NCBI RefSeq assembly: GCF_022531965.1
Contig: NZ_CP092831.1
Coordinates: 1,206,001-1,270,000 of the forward strand
From: Paenibacillus peoriae
GTDB taxonomy: Bacteria > Bacillota > Bacilli > Paenibacillales > Paenibacillaceae
DNA: 64,000 nucleotides
Direction: 5' to 3'
A model generated the notes under the pieces. It was not told the DNA's origin and ran no database searches. It saw nothing but the letters and a program-made list of their open reading frames with translations. The position numbers and the translations under genes were made by a program. The number at the start of each line of letters is the position of its first letter. Position 1 is the first letter of the stretch. Positions 54,613 through 63,009 of this stretch are shown in pieces.

Positions 54613-56277
54613 ATGAACGGTAAAAAAACATTTACCATTGCGGATGTGCTGGAACGTCCCGTTTTCCGGCGGGCGAAGCTGGCGGCGGGGGAACAGGGCG
54701 TACATCGCCGTGTGGGTTGGGTCCATGTGCTAGAAATCACAAATGTCTCTCCGTTTGTGAGCCGTCATGACTTGATTTTGACGACCGGCCTGTGGCTTAC
54801 CCGGAAGGGGGAAGAGCGCGCCGAGTATATGGAGCAACTGATCCGCTCGGAAGCTGCGGGATTGTGTGTGGAGCTGGGCACGAGCATTCATGAAATCCCT
54901 TCTGAAATTCTGGAGTTGGCGGAACGATATCACTTCCCGGTCATCGTATTTGAGCAGCCAGTACGTTTTGTTGAAATTACACAAGATATTCATTCCCTAC
55001 TTATTAACCGACATCATGAACTCCTAAAAGATCTGGAACGATTTTCACGTCAACTTCAGCAGGAAACCCTGCGCAGTACTGATATGAGCGCCCTCTTGCG
55101 TGTGCTCCATGACTATGCAGCCCGGCAGGTCATCTACATGTCTTCCATTGATACCAATCGATTCGTACCTTCCGTCCAGCCGGATCTAGCGGACCGTATT
55201 GCAGATTTTTATGCCCATGAAGTGGAATCTAGTATGACCGCCGATCGGGAGGGGCATCTGCTGTTTCACCTGAATGAATCCACTGCCGTGTTGTTCCAGC
55301 CCGTTGTATGCTTCGGTCAGGTGTTTTCCGCAGTAGGTTTGGTGCTGCATGGTGAAATGCCGACAGAAGAAATGTCGCTGCTGCTCGATTACACGGCCAA
55401 GGCAGCCGCTACATTGGTGCTGAGAACACAGTTTCTTGAAGACCGATTGCTGCGTAATCAAAATGAATTGATTCAGGATGTGCTGAGCGGGCAGCTTCCC
55501 AGTGAAGAACAGGCCCAGACCCGAATGGGCCTGCGATTGTTATCGAAGGGACAGTATTTATTTTGGGCAGGGGTCATTGAGGTGGAACATCAGGACAAAG
55601 ATGCCAGTCAGGTACGCAAGGAGTCCATCAATCAGGATGTGCTAGTGCTACTTCGTTCATTGTTGAAAAAAGAAACGTTGCACAATCTGCTGATGATGAA
55701 GGGGAGTCAATGCTACATCCTTTGTGCCAAGGAGGAATTAACACTGCGTTCCGCAGCGCAAATGAAAAAAGTGCTTGCCCATACAGTTCAATATATTCAG
55801 AACTATGCCGCAGGACAGCTTGATAAGGTGCGCATTCATGCAGGCTTTGGTAAGGTAAGGCATCGCATGACAGGGACGGATCGCAGTTTTGAAGAGGCAT
55901 ATGAGGTCATTGAAGTGGCACGAAGCGTCCCAGTCATGAAGGATCGGTTATTTTACGACAGCATCGGAATCTATCAGTTATTGAAAGCGGTGCCCCGCAT
56001 TCCTTTTCTACAAGAGTTCGTAGAGGATCATTTGGGTGGACTGATTGCGCATGATCGTGAGCACCATATGCAGCTTTTGGATACACTGGATGCCTACTTT
56101 CAATCCCATGGTTCCAAGCGTGATACCGCCGGAATTTTGTACATTCACAGACAGACCCTTTATAATCGGCTGGATAAAATTAATGAAATCATAGAGGGAA
56201 ATCTGGCAGACCCTGACAAACGTCGTTGCCTGGAAATGGCACTACTGGCTTACCGGATGCTCCAGGCTGAAAATTGA
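54613..56277 (+). CDS. PucR family transcriptional regulator (AdeR-like)
   Basis: Regulator of 554 residues with three parts: an N-terminal PucR domain (about 10-130, KTFTIADVLERPVFRRAKLAA and TTGLWLTR), a GGDEF-like middle part (about 280-420), and a C-terminal helix-turn-helix HTH_30 (TAGILYIHRQTLYNRLDKINEIIE). AdeR of B. subtilis has this layout and activates ald. The divergent arrangement with ald here makes the same role likely, though not proven. ATG 54613 follows AGGAGA at 7 bases, preferred over ATG 54607, which touches the binding site. Confidence 0.88.
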   Translation: MNGKKTFTIADVLERPVFRRAKLAAGEQGVHRRVGWVHVLEITNVSPFVSRHDLILTTGLWLTRKGEERAEYMEQLIRSEAAGLCVELGTSIHEIPSEILELAERYHFPVIVFEQPVRFVEITQDIHSLLINRHHELLKDLERFSRQLQQETLRSTDMSALLRVLHDYAARQVIYMSSIDTNRFVPSVQPDLADRIADFYAHEVESSMTADREGHLLFHLNESTAVLFQPVVCFGQVFSAVGLVLHGEMPTEEMSLLLDYTAKAAATLVLRTQFLEDRLLRNQNELIQDVLSGQLPSEEQAQTRMGLRLLSKGQYLFWAGVIEVEHQDKDASQVRKESINQDVLVLLRSLLKKETLHNLLMMKGSQCYILCAKEELTLRSAAQMKKVLAHTVQYIQNYAAGQLDKVRIHAGFGKVRHRMTGTDRSFEEAYEVIEVARSVPVMKDRLFYDSIGIYQLLKAVPRIPFLQEFVEDHLGGLIAHDREHHMQLLDTLDAYFQSHGSKRDTAGILYIHRQTLYNRLDKINEIIEGNLADPDKRRCLEMALLAYRMLQAEN

Positions 56278-56378
56278 TCCTAAATAACTAGTTCTATTTT
56301 CCATTCTACTCATTTACAATGCGTGTTAACACTGAGATAATAGAAGAGATTACGGAAATATCTTGAAAGGGGATTAAT

Positions 56379-57902
56379 ATGAATATAAAAAAATGGATTG
56401 CCGTCCCTCTTATTCTGTTAATGGTAGCTTTGACAGGTTGCCAGGCAGTAGGCGGATTTGATGTAAGTAAAAATTTATTGGGAACACTTGATGTGAAATC
56501 CCAGCAGACAACGGAGAAAATCTCTCTTAAATTGACTCCCAAAGAAGGAATCACGCAAGGAGATAAGGAAATCGTAGATTTGATTAATTCGATTTCCGTC
56601 ACTGTGGATGAAGCCAAAGTACAATCGGAGGAACTTGCTTCTGCCAAAGGTACATTGCACATCGATAAGTATAATTTGCCGTTTGAACTTGCTTTAGACC
56701 GCCAAGGTTTGGCTATTCAACTGGAAGGTGCCAAAAAACCTTATTACATATCTCTGAACTCGCAAGAGAGTTTGAGCGGTCTGCCTGCTGGATTTGATCC
56801 ATATGTATATTCCAAAGACGTGAGAGAACTGACGAAAACAGCCGCTGCACTTATGCTCAAGCATGCGCCTAACCCTTCGACCATTTCTGCAACGTCTGTA
56901 ACCGAGGAAGTATACGGTGAAAAAGACAAAGTGAAACTGACCCATCTGCATGCTGAACTTCGTGGTGATGAGCTGGTAACATTGGTAAAACCGTTCCTGG
57001 CGAATCTGGCCAAGGACGAAGCAGGCTTGAAAGAGCTGATCGGGCAAGCCATTGATATGACGAAGACGATTGCTTCCGGCATGAATATTGAAGATAGTGA
57101 TAAAGTAACAGCGGAACTGAGTGCTAACAAAGAAAAAATGGTCAATGAGGCTTATACCGAAGTTAAAAAATATTTGGATCTAGCTGTTGATCAATATGAT
57201 GTAGGCGTTAGCACCATGTATGCACAGTCCCCTGAAATCAAAACGGTCCTGAGTGCTAACACGGTTCTGAAAAGCGACATGTATTTTGATGAAAAAGGAA
57301 ATGTTCGCAAAGCGGCAACAGACCTGACGGTTGCTTTGCCAGATGTGGATGGTCTTCCGGTGAAGTCCTTCACAATTCTGACCGAAACTCAATCTTGGAA
57401 CGTCAATGGTAGTGTGACGGCTGATAAAGTGGATATTTCTAACGGTGTTATTGACTTGAATAAACAAGCTGAATTAACTCCGGGAGCGACGCTGCGCAAT
57501 TTTGAAGCGAATTCTCCGATCTACAACATTTTAAAAAATGATTTGGAAATTACAAAAGTAGAAACAACTTTCGATCCTAAAGACGATTACTACGTCTTGG
57601 AGAATCGTGGTGGTACTGCCTTTATTCCATTGCGTGAACTGACGAGCGAACTGAACTCCGAGTTAAAATGGGATGCAGCTGCCAAACAGACTACTGTAAT
57701 TGATGATATTACAGGTAAGACGATTAAGCTGAAAAGTGGCTCTAAACAAGCTGTATTGGAAGGAAGCACATTGACGTTGCCACAAGCTCCATATACGGAT
57801 GAATATGGCACATTGTATGTTCCTTTCAAATCAGTTGCCGAGGCGCTTGGCGCCACAGTAACTCGTAACAGTGATGGAGAATATGTACTGAAACGCGACT
57901 AA
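56379..57902 (+). CDS. Lipoprotein with copper amine oxidase-like N-terminal domain
   Basis: Lipoprotein of 507 residues with signal MNIKKWIAVPLILLMVALTGC (lipobox LTGC) and a mature acidic body. The last 100 residues are a copper amine oxidase N-terminal-like domain (AFIPLRELTSELNSELKW and LYVPFKSVAEALGATV), common in Paenibacillus surface proteins and believed to act as a cell-wall or ligand-binding module, not as an oxidase. The middle (about 50-390) is of unknown fold. ATG 56379 follows AAAGGGG. Function unknown; stands alone before a terminator. Confidence 0.8.
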   Translation: MNIKKWIAVPLILLMVALTGCQAVGGFDVSKNLLGTLDVKSQQTTEKISLKLTPKEGITQGDKEIVDLINSISVTVDEAKVQSEELASAKGTLHIDKYNLPFELALDRQGLAIQLEGAKKPYYISLNSQESLSGLPAGFDPYVYSKDVRELTKTAAALMLKHAPNPSTISATSVTEEVYGEKDKVKLTHLHAELRGDELVTLVKPFLANLAKDEAGLKELIGQAIDMTKTIASGMNIEDSDKVTAELSANKEKMVNEAYTEVKKYLDLAVDQYDVGVSTMYAQSPEIKTVLSANTVLKSDMYFDEKGNVRKAATDLTVALPDVDGLPVKSFTILTETQSWNVNGSVTADKVDISNGVIDLNKQAELTPGATLRNFEANSPIYNILKNDLEITKVETTFDPKDDYYVLENRGGTAFIPLRELTSELNSELKWDAAAKQTTVIDDITGKTIKLKSGSKQAVLEGSTLTLPQAPYTDEYGTLYVPFKSVAEALGATVTRNSDGEYVLKRD

Positions 57903-57912
57903 AAAGAAATTC

Positions 57913-57947
57913 AAGGAACCAGCCCAGTTAGGGGCTGGTTCTTTTTT
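57913..57947 (+). terminator. Terminator after the lipoprotein gene
   Basis: GAACCAGCCC (57916-57925) and GGGCTGGTTC (57932-57941) form a perfect 10-bp stem followed by TTTTTT. Confidence 0.92.
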
Positions 57948-57982
57948 AGTTATATTGGTAAAATGCTCAGTAAAGCGATTAA

Positions 57983-57996
57983 AATAAGCGCTTACA
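57983..57996 (+). promoter_or_regulatory. cre-like site before the galactokinase-family gene
   Basis: AATAAGCGCTTACA matches the cre consensus at 12 of 14 positions, about 96 bases before the start codon. It fits catabolite repression of a sugar kinase. Confidence 0.4.
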
Positions 57997-58091
57997 AATT
58001 TTAAAAGTGCCATACTTTCATACAGGGAAAATTGAGATAATGATAGTATCATTCCAGCATAGGAAAACACATACAATTAGGGGGATATACG

Positions 58092-59402
58092 ATGAAAGAT
58101 ATGGAACTATTGAATTCCAGAGAGGGACAAATAGTGCTTGCCCGAATGTACGGTCAACAGCAAATCTCTGAGCAAACGACTCGATATGAATCACTTATAC
58201 AGGCGTATCGGGAGCATTTTGGTGTAGGGGATATTGAACTGTTTAGTGCTCCGGGGCGCTGCGAAATTGGTGGAAATCATACAGACCACAATCACGGGAA
58301 GGTGCTGGCAGGCAGTATTACACTTGATACCATCGCTGTAGCTTCTAAAGTGGAGGAGTCTGTAATTACATTCTTTTCTGAAGGCTACAAGACGAAGTAC
58401 GTCATCGATTTAACTGACTTGTCGCCAAAACCGGAGGATGACAGTACGATGCTGCTGGTCCGTGGTATTGCCGCTGGTCTACTTGAATTCGGATACCGTA
58501 TCGGGGGATTCCAAGCTTATATATCAAGTAATGTATTCTCTGCTTCAGGTTTAAGCTCTTCCGCTTCTTTTGAAATGTTGATATGTACGATATTAAATCA
58601 TTTTTATAACGAGGGAGCGTTAGATGCTGTTGCTAAATCCAAAATTGGTCAGTATGCAGAAAATGGCTATTGGAACAAGCCGTCGGGGCTGCTCGATCAG
58701 ATGGCTTGTGCGTATGGCGGCTTGATTTCCATTGACTTTGAAAATCCCAAGGAACCGATCATAAATCCTGTTCATTGGAATTTTGAACAAAACGGATATT
58801 CCCTCGTTATTGTAAATACAGGTGGAAATCATGCCGATTTAACGGACGATTACGCGGCAGTGCCCAACGAAATGCGTGCAGTGGCACAATCTTTAGGCGC
58901 AACGGTTTGCCGTGACTTATTGCCGGAGGATCTATATGCCAACCTCAAGATGGTCAGGGAAAAAGCAGGAGACCGTGCAGTGCTGCGGGCGTTGCATTTT
59001 TTTGAAGAAAATAGACGTGTGGATGAACAGGTGAAATCACTGGAGGAAGGGCGCTTTACTGATTTCCTGAGGCTCGTTACTGAATCTGGTAATTCCTCAT
59101 GGAAATGGCTCCAAAACGTATATAGAAGTGGGATTGCGCGGGAACAAGACGTATCGGTTGCACTGGCTTTAACCGAAATGTATTTAAAGTCAATAGATAA
59201 CAGCGCATGCAGAGTACATGGTGGTGGCTTTGCTGGTGTCATCTTGACGATTCTTCCGAATGATCATGTGGATGATTATAAGGAGTGGATCAGCGGCATG
59301 CTGGGAACTCCGGTACTTGTTGTCAACGTCCGTGAGGACGGTGCCGTTAATGTTAGTAATTTGATCAATGTTGAACGGACTCATTGCGAGTCTACAAACT
59401 AG
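58092..59402 (+). CDS. GHMP sugar kinase, galactokinase family with atypical substrate motif
   Basis: ATP-dependent sugar kinase of 436 residues. The galactokinase signature is present but altered: SAPGRCEIGGNHTDHNHG (52-69) replaces the usual GRVNLIGEHTDYNxG, with Glu changed to Asn, while the His and Asp are kept. The ATP-binding GHMP motif is SASGLSSSAS (150-159) and motif 3 VHGGGFAGV (about 376). The kinase fold is therefore sure, but galactose as substrate is not. ATG 58092 follows GGGGGATA. No galT or galE is adjacent. A cre-like site and a terminator flank it. Confidence 0.8.
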   Translation: MKDMELLNSREGQIVLARMYGQQQISEQTTRYESLIQAYREHFGVGDIELFSAPGRCEIGGNHTDHNHGKVLAGSITLDTIAVASKVEESVITFFSEGYKTKYVIDLTDLSPKPEDDSTMLLVRGIAAGLLEFGYRIGGFQAYISSNVFSASGLSSSASFEMLICTILNHFYNEGALDAVAKSKIGQYAENGYWNKPSGLLDQMACAYGGLISIDFENPKEPIINPVHWNFEQNGYSLVIVNTGGNHADLTDDYAAVPNEMRAVAQSLGATVCRDLLPEDLYANLKMVREKAGDRAVLRALHFFEENRRVDEQVKSLEEGRFTDFLRLVTESGNSSWKWLQNVYRSGIAREQDVSVALALTEMYLKSIDNSACRVHGGGFAGVILTILPNDHVDDYKEWISGMLGTPVLVVNVREDGAVNVSNLINVERTHCESTN

Positions 59403-59412
59403 TCAGTCAGTA

Positions 59413-59451
59413 GAAGACTTTAACCCATGGGTTAAGGTCTTCGTCCTTTTT
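59413..59451. terminator. Terminator after the GHMP kinase gene
   Basis: GAAGACTTTAACCC and GGGTTAAGGTCTTC pair over 14 positions with one wobble around a 2-base loop, then a T-run. Confidence 0.88.
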
Positions 59452-59518
59452 ATCGCCGATACAGCTTGGGTTTGCGTTATAATAAAGAGATGATAGTTTT
59501 AATGAAGGAGGGCCTGTC

Positions 59519-60436
59519 ATGGCTATATACCCGTCCTGGTCCTATTCGCAATCGAGGGCTCAAACGTTCGATGAATGCTTACGCAAATACTATTATCATT
59601 ATTACGGCTCGCATAATGGCTGGAATTCGGCACAGGGCACTGAAGAGCAAGTTACATTGTATCGGCTCAAGCAACTGAGCAACTTATATATTTTATTCGG
59701 GAATATTACGCATCAAATGTGTGAATCCGTCATACGTGGATGGATGGAAAAAGGGGCTATCCCGCGCACAGCATACCTTGAGACAGCTATGAAGAACATG
59801 TTGAATAACAGCTACAAGGAATCGCTACACCGTGAGCTATGGCTACAAGATCCGAAAAATCGCGTCATGCTGGCGGAGGTTTATTACGACGACGAGGTGC
59901 TTCCAGAACGGATCGCCCTTATTAAGGAGCGGCAGCACGCGGTGATACACAATTTGTACCGTACTGCGGTTTGGCGTGAACTGCAACAGGGAAAGGCCCG
60001 AATTGTAGAAGTGGAGAAGTGGGATACGATGCTCCTTCATGAGACGAAGGTGTATGTCAAAATGGATTTGCTCTACCGTAGAGACAATGGAGACATGGTC
60101 ATCGTGGATTGGAAAACAGGCAAGGAAGGCGATTTTTCCGACCAGCTTTTTTTGTATGCTTCCTATGTGCAGGAGCACTATCAGCTTCCTTTGGAGAAGA
60201 TTGAGGTACGTGTGGAGTATTTGATGACAGGAGAGCATGAGGTATATCGTCCCGCGCAAGAAGATATCGACAAAGTGGTTGGTAATGTAGGACGATACAT
60301 CGATGAAATGAAGTCCTGTCTCGATGACGATTACTATAACCGCCCCAAGTCCGAGTCTTTCTTCACTCCGATGCCTTCACGCAGAGCGTGCGGAGGCTGT
60401 AATTTTCGTGAGGTGTGTAAGTACCGAGCGGTGTGA
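59519..60436 (+). CDS. RecB/AddB-like PD-(D/E)XK nuclease with Cys cluster
   Basis: Nuclease domain protein of 305 residues. The core shows an early His (GNITHQM, His65), Asp near 183 (VYVKMDLLYRR), and DWKTGK near 197, the typical PD-(D/E)XK active site of the RecB/Cas4 group. Four cysteines, Cys20 near the N-terminus and CGGCNFREVC near 291-300, match the [4Fe-4S] site of AddB and Cas4. It is not fused to a helicase and no cas or add genes are near. ATG 59519 follows GGAGGG. Role in DNA repair or defence is unknown. Confidence 0.8.
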   Translation: MAIYPSWSYSQSRAQTFDECLRKYYYHYYGSHNGWNSAQGTEEQVTLYRLKQLSNLYILFGNITHQMCESVIRGWMEKGAIPRTAYLETAMKNMLNNSYKESLHRELWLQDPKNRVMLAEVYYDDEVLPERIALIKERQHAVIHNLYRTAVWRELQQGKARIVEVEKWDTMLLHETKVYVKMDLLYRRDNGDMVIVDWKTGKEGDFSDQLFLYASYVQEHYQLPLEKIEVRVEYLMTGEHEVYRPAQEDIDKVVGNVGRYIDEMKSCLDDDYYNRPKSESFFTPMPSRRACGGCNFREVCKYRAV

Positions 60437-60604
60437 AATGACTTGATCGCCTTTGCCACCGGATTCCTACCCTAATTAAAGCTAGTGAATCCGGCCATAT
60501 GGCAAATCTATAATTCTTCTATATTTTGAAACCGCTTTATAATTTAGATGACGCGAGGTGTGATAAGGGTATTATTGGAAAATGTGAAGGAGGAAGTTAG
60601 GAAG

Positions 60605-61264
60605 ATGACGAGTACAGAACACGCACGTATTCTATTTCAGGGAGATTCTATAACAGACGGAGGAAGGGGACGAAATGAGGATGCGAACCATTGGCTGGGT
60701 CAGAGTTATGTGTATCTGATCGCAGGTGCATTGGGGAGCCGTTTGACGACCACACAGCCAGAATTTGTGAACCGGGGAATCTCGGGGGATCGAGTTTCGG
60801 ATTTGTATGCACGCTGGAATGAGGACATGTTTAGCCTGAAGCCAGACCTGCTCAGCATTCTAATCGGAGTGAACGACGCCTGGCGGATCGTCGAGCAGGA
60901 GCCGTCCGGGGTGACGGACCGATTTGAACGAGCCTATCGCCACCTTCTGGAAGAAACGCGTGAAGTGATGCCTGATCTGGGACTCGTGCTGTGCGAGCCG
61001 TTTATTTTGAAAACAGGAGCTACCGAAGCGCGATGGAACATTTGGCAAGAAAAAATAACGGGGTATCAGCGTATTGTACGTCAGCTAGCGGACGAATTTG
61101 GTGCTGTATTTGTGCCGCTCCAGAGCATGTTGAACGAAGCCGCTACCCAGGCGGACGCCTCCTATTGGCTGCATGACGGGGTTCATCCGACAGCGGTTGG
61201 GCATCAGTTGATAGCTAATCAATGGATAGATATCGTGCAAAAGAGTCCGCTGGCGATTCGCTAA
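60605..61264 (+). CDS. SGNH/GDSL hydrolase
   Basis: Esterase-family protein of 219 residues without signal peptide. Block I is ILFQGDSITDGGRGR with the nucleophile Ser, block III GVNDAWRIV with Asn, and block V DGVHPTAVGHQ with Asp and His, completing the SGNH set. ATG 60605 follows AAGGAGGA (10 bases). Cytosolic members often deacetylate oligosaccharides such as xylan or pectin fragments, which would suit this genome, but the substrate is not evident. Confidence 0.85.
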   Translation: MTSTEHARILFQGDSITDGGRGRNEDANHWLGQSYVYLIAGALGSRLTTTQPEFVNRGISGDRVSDLYARWNEDMFSLKPDLLSILIGVNDAWRIVEQEPSGVTDRFERAYRHLLEETREVMPDLGLVLCEPFILKTGATEARWNIWQEKITGYQRIVRQLADEFGAVFVPLQSMLNEAATQADASYWLHDGVHPTAVGHQLIANQWIDIVQKSPLAIR

Positions 61265-61290
61265 CAGGGTCATACATAGTCTACTCCTTG

Positions 61291-61354
61291 TCATTTTTGG
61301 GTAATACACGATTATGGACATCATTACTTATGTTATGGTTCCATCCAAAAATGA
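61291..61354 (+). promoter_or_regulatory. Inverted repeat in the leader of the CNNM-type transporter gene
   Basis: TCATTTTTGG (61291-61300) and CCAAAAATGA (61345-61354) are exact inverted complements around a 44-base AT-rich segment, 51 bases before the start codon. It could be a structured leader or an operator pair. No known riboswitch pattern was recognised. Confidence 0.35.
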
Positions 61355-61405
61355 ATGTCAAAGGGGGTGCTTCTTGCTTCATCATGAACGGAGCAAGAGA
61401 GGGCT

Positions 61406-62746
61406 ATGGAAACGATAAATATCATTCTGGTTATATTACTTATCGCATTAACTGCTTTTTTTGTGGCCTCGGAGTATTCCATTATTCGTGTGCGGGTATC
61501 TCGCATCAATCAATTGGCCTCTGAAGGCAACAAAAATGCGAAAGCTGTTAAAAACATTTTGTCTCGGCTGGACGAGTATTTATCTGCTTGTCAGCTCGGA
61601 ACGACATTAACCTCAATGGCGTTAGGCTGGCTAGGGGAATCTACTGTTGAACATCTGCTACACCCCCTGTTTGTGCTGGCTCATATTCCGCCAGGCCTGA
61701 CGGGAGTGCTCTCCTTTTTGCTGGCTTTTCTGATCTTGACCTATTTTGAGGTGGTCATTGGGGAGCTGGTACCGAAAACATTCGCCATACAGATTGCGGA
61801 ACCGATGGCATTGTTTTTTGCCCGTCCGATCACGATATTTTATAAAATGACCTATCCTCTGAATTGGGTTCTTAGTCGTTCATCGCGTGTCATTACAGGT
61901 CTCTTTGGGCTCAAAAAAGTATCTGAAGAAGATGCAGCACTTAGTGAAGCTGAGCTTCGTTTGGCATTATCTGAAGGTTTTCGTAGTGGTGAAATTACAC
62001 CGACAGAATATCGATATCTGAACAATGTATTTGATTTTGACGACCGTGCAGCGCAGGAAATTATGGTACCGCGCATCCACATCCGCTCCATCTCCCACCA
62101 GGCAACAGTGGCCGAGTTTATGGAGCTGATCGAGGACAAAGTTTATAATTTTCTACCTGTAGCTGAACATGGCGACCGGGATCGTATTATCGGGATGATT
62201 CGCGTTAAGGAAGCCCTGCATGATTTGGCACGTGGGCACAGCACAGGGAATACGACGATGGCTTCTTATATTCATCCGGTGCTTCAGGTTATCGAGACGG
62301 TTCAGGCTCGGGATCTGCTGATTCAGATGCAAAAACGGCGCATTCCAGTAGCGGTGCTGGTGGACGAATATGGTGGAACATCTGGACTTGTCACACTGGA
62401 GGATATTATGGAGGAGATTGTTGGAGACATTCCTTCCTATACCGACACCGAAACCCCCGCAGCGTTAACTCCACTCATTACAAAAACAGATGATCATCGT
62501 TACATACTCAAATCACAGGCGCTCATTCATGAGGTCAATCGGCGCTTGGAGACGGATATTGAGGCCGGGGACGTATATACGATTGGTGGATGGATGCTTT
62601 CAGAGCGTTTTGATATCCAGCAAGGAGACAAGCTGACCATCGGTTTATGGGAGTTTACTGTACTGGAAAAAAACAGTCACCAAATAGACACAATTGAAGC
62701 GATGAAGAAAGCAGTCGTTGAACAGAAAAATGACAATGATTTTTAA
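61406..62746 (+). CDS. CNNM/HlyC-CorC family transporter-like protein with CBS domains
   Basis: Membrane protein of 446 residues of the hemolysin C/CNNM type. A DUF21 membrane domain (about 1-190, helices including INIILVILLIALTAFFVASEYS and LLAFLILTYFEVVIGELVPKTFA) is followed by two CBS motifs (about 210-335, IMVPRIHIRSI and RRIPVAVLVDEYGGTSGLVTLEDIMEEIVGDI). The C-terminal CorC_HlyC domain runs from about 350 to 435. Relatives move or sense Mg2+ and other cations. ATG 61406 follows AGAGAGG. The inverted repeat upstream may regulate it. Confidence 0.88.
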   Translation: METINIILVILLIALTAFFVASEYSIIRVRVSRINQLASEGNKNAKAVKNILSRLDEYLSACQLGTTLTSMALGWLGESTVEHLLHPLFVLAHIPPGLTGVLSFLLAFLILTYFEVVIGELVPKTFAIQIAEPMALFFARPITIFYKMTYPLNWVLSRSSRVITGLFGLKKVSEEDAALSEAELRLALSEGFRSGEITPTEYRYLNNVFDFDDRAAQEIMVPRIHIRSISHQATVAEFMELIEDKVYNFLPVAEHGDRDRIIGMIRVKEALHDLARGHSTGNTTMASYIHPVLQVIETVQARDLLIQMQKRRIPVAVLVDEYGGTSGLVTLEDIMEEIVGDIPSYTDTETPAALTPLITKTDDHRYILKSQALIHEVNRRLETDIEAGDVYTIGGWMLSERFDIQQGDKLTIGLWEFTVLEKNSHQIDTIEAMKKAVVEQKNDNDF

Positions 62747-62772
62747 TAATGGAAAATGGCTTTGTCGAGTAA

Positions 62773-62847
62773 CAGCTTGCTTAAGATGTGACGAATAGCC
62801 TGTAAAGCTTGTGGCAACGCGATTTGTCCATCTTAAGATGCAAGCTG
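62773..62847. other. Long structured intergenic hairpin element
   Basis: Outer arms CAGCTTGC (62773-62780) with GCAAGCTG (62840-62847), then TTAAGATG (62781-62788) with CATCTTAA (62829-62836), separated by a 3-base bulge. Inside, GACGAAT (62790-62796) pairs with ATTTGTC (62822-62828) with one wobble. In total 23 paired positions end in a 25-base inner loop. There is no T-run, so a simple terminator is unlikely. It may be a leader RNA of the chemoreceptor gene, a small RNA, or a folded remnant of a repeat element. It lies 163 bases before the receptor start. Confidence 0.55.
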
Positions 62848-63009
62848 CTACCTGGTAACATAGTGTTTTTTGTAATTAGGATAGGGGACTTAAGACTCTG
62901 TATCTTTATGCTCATAAATATATCTGTCTGTGAAAAATTCTACTAGAAATGTAGCAATTTTATGGTAAAATGGAATCAAATTTGAGTTTTTTGGGGTGGG
63001 CTACAGTAC

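Noticed and set aside
61265..61405. M-box magnesium riboswitch before the CNNM-type gene
   Set aside because: The leader is too short, and the conserved M-box loops are not visible.
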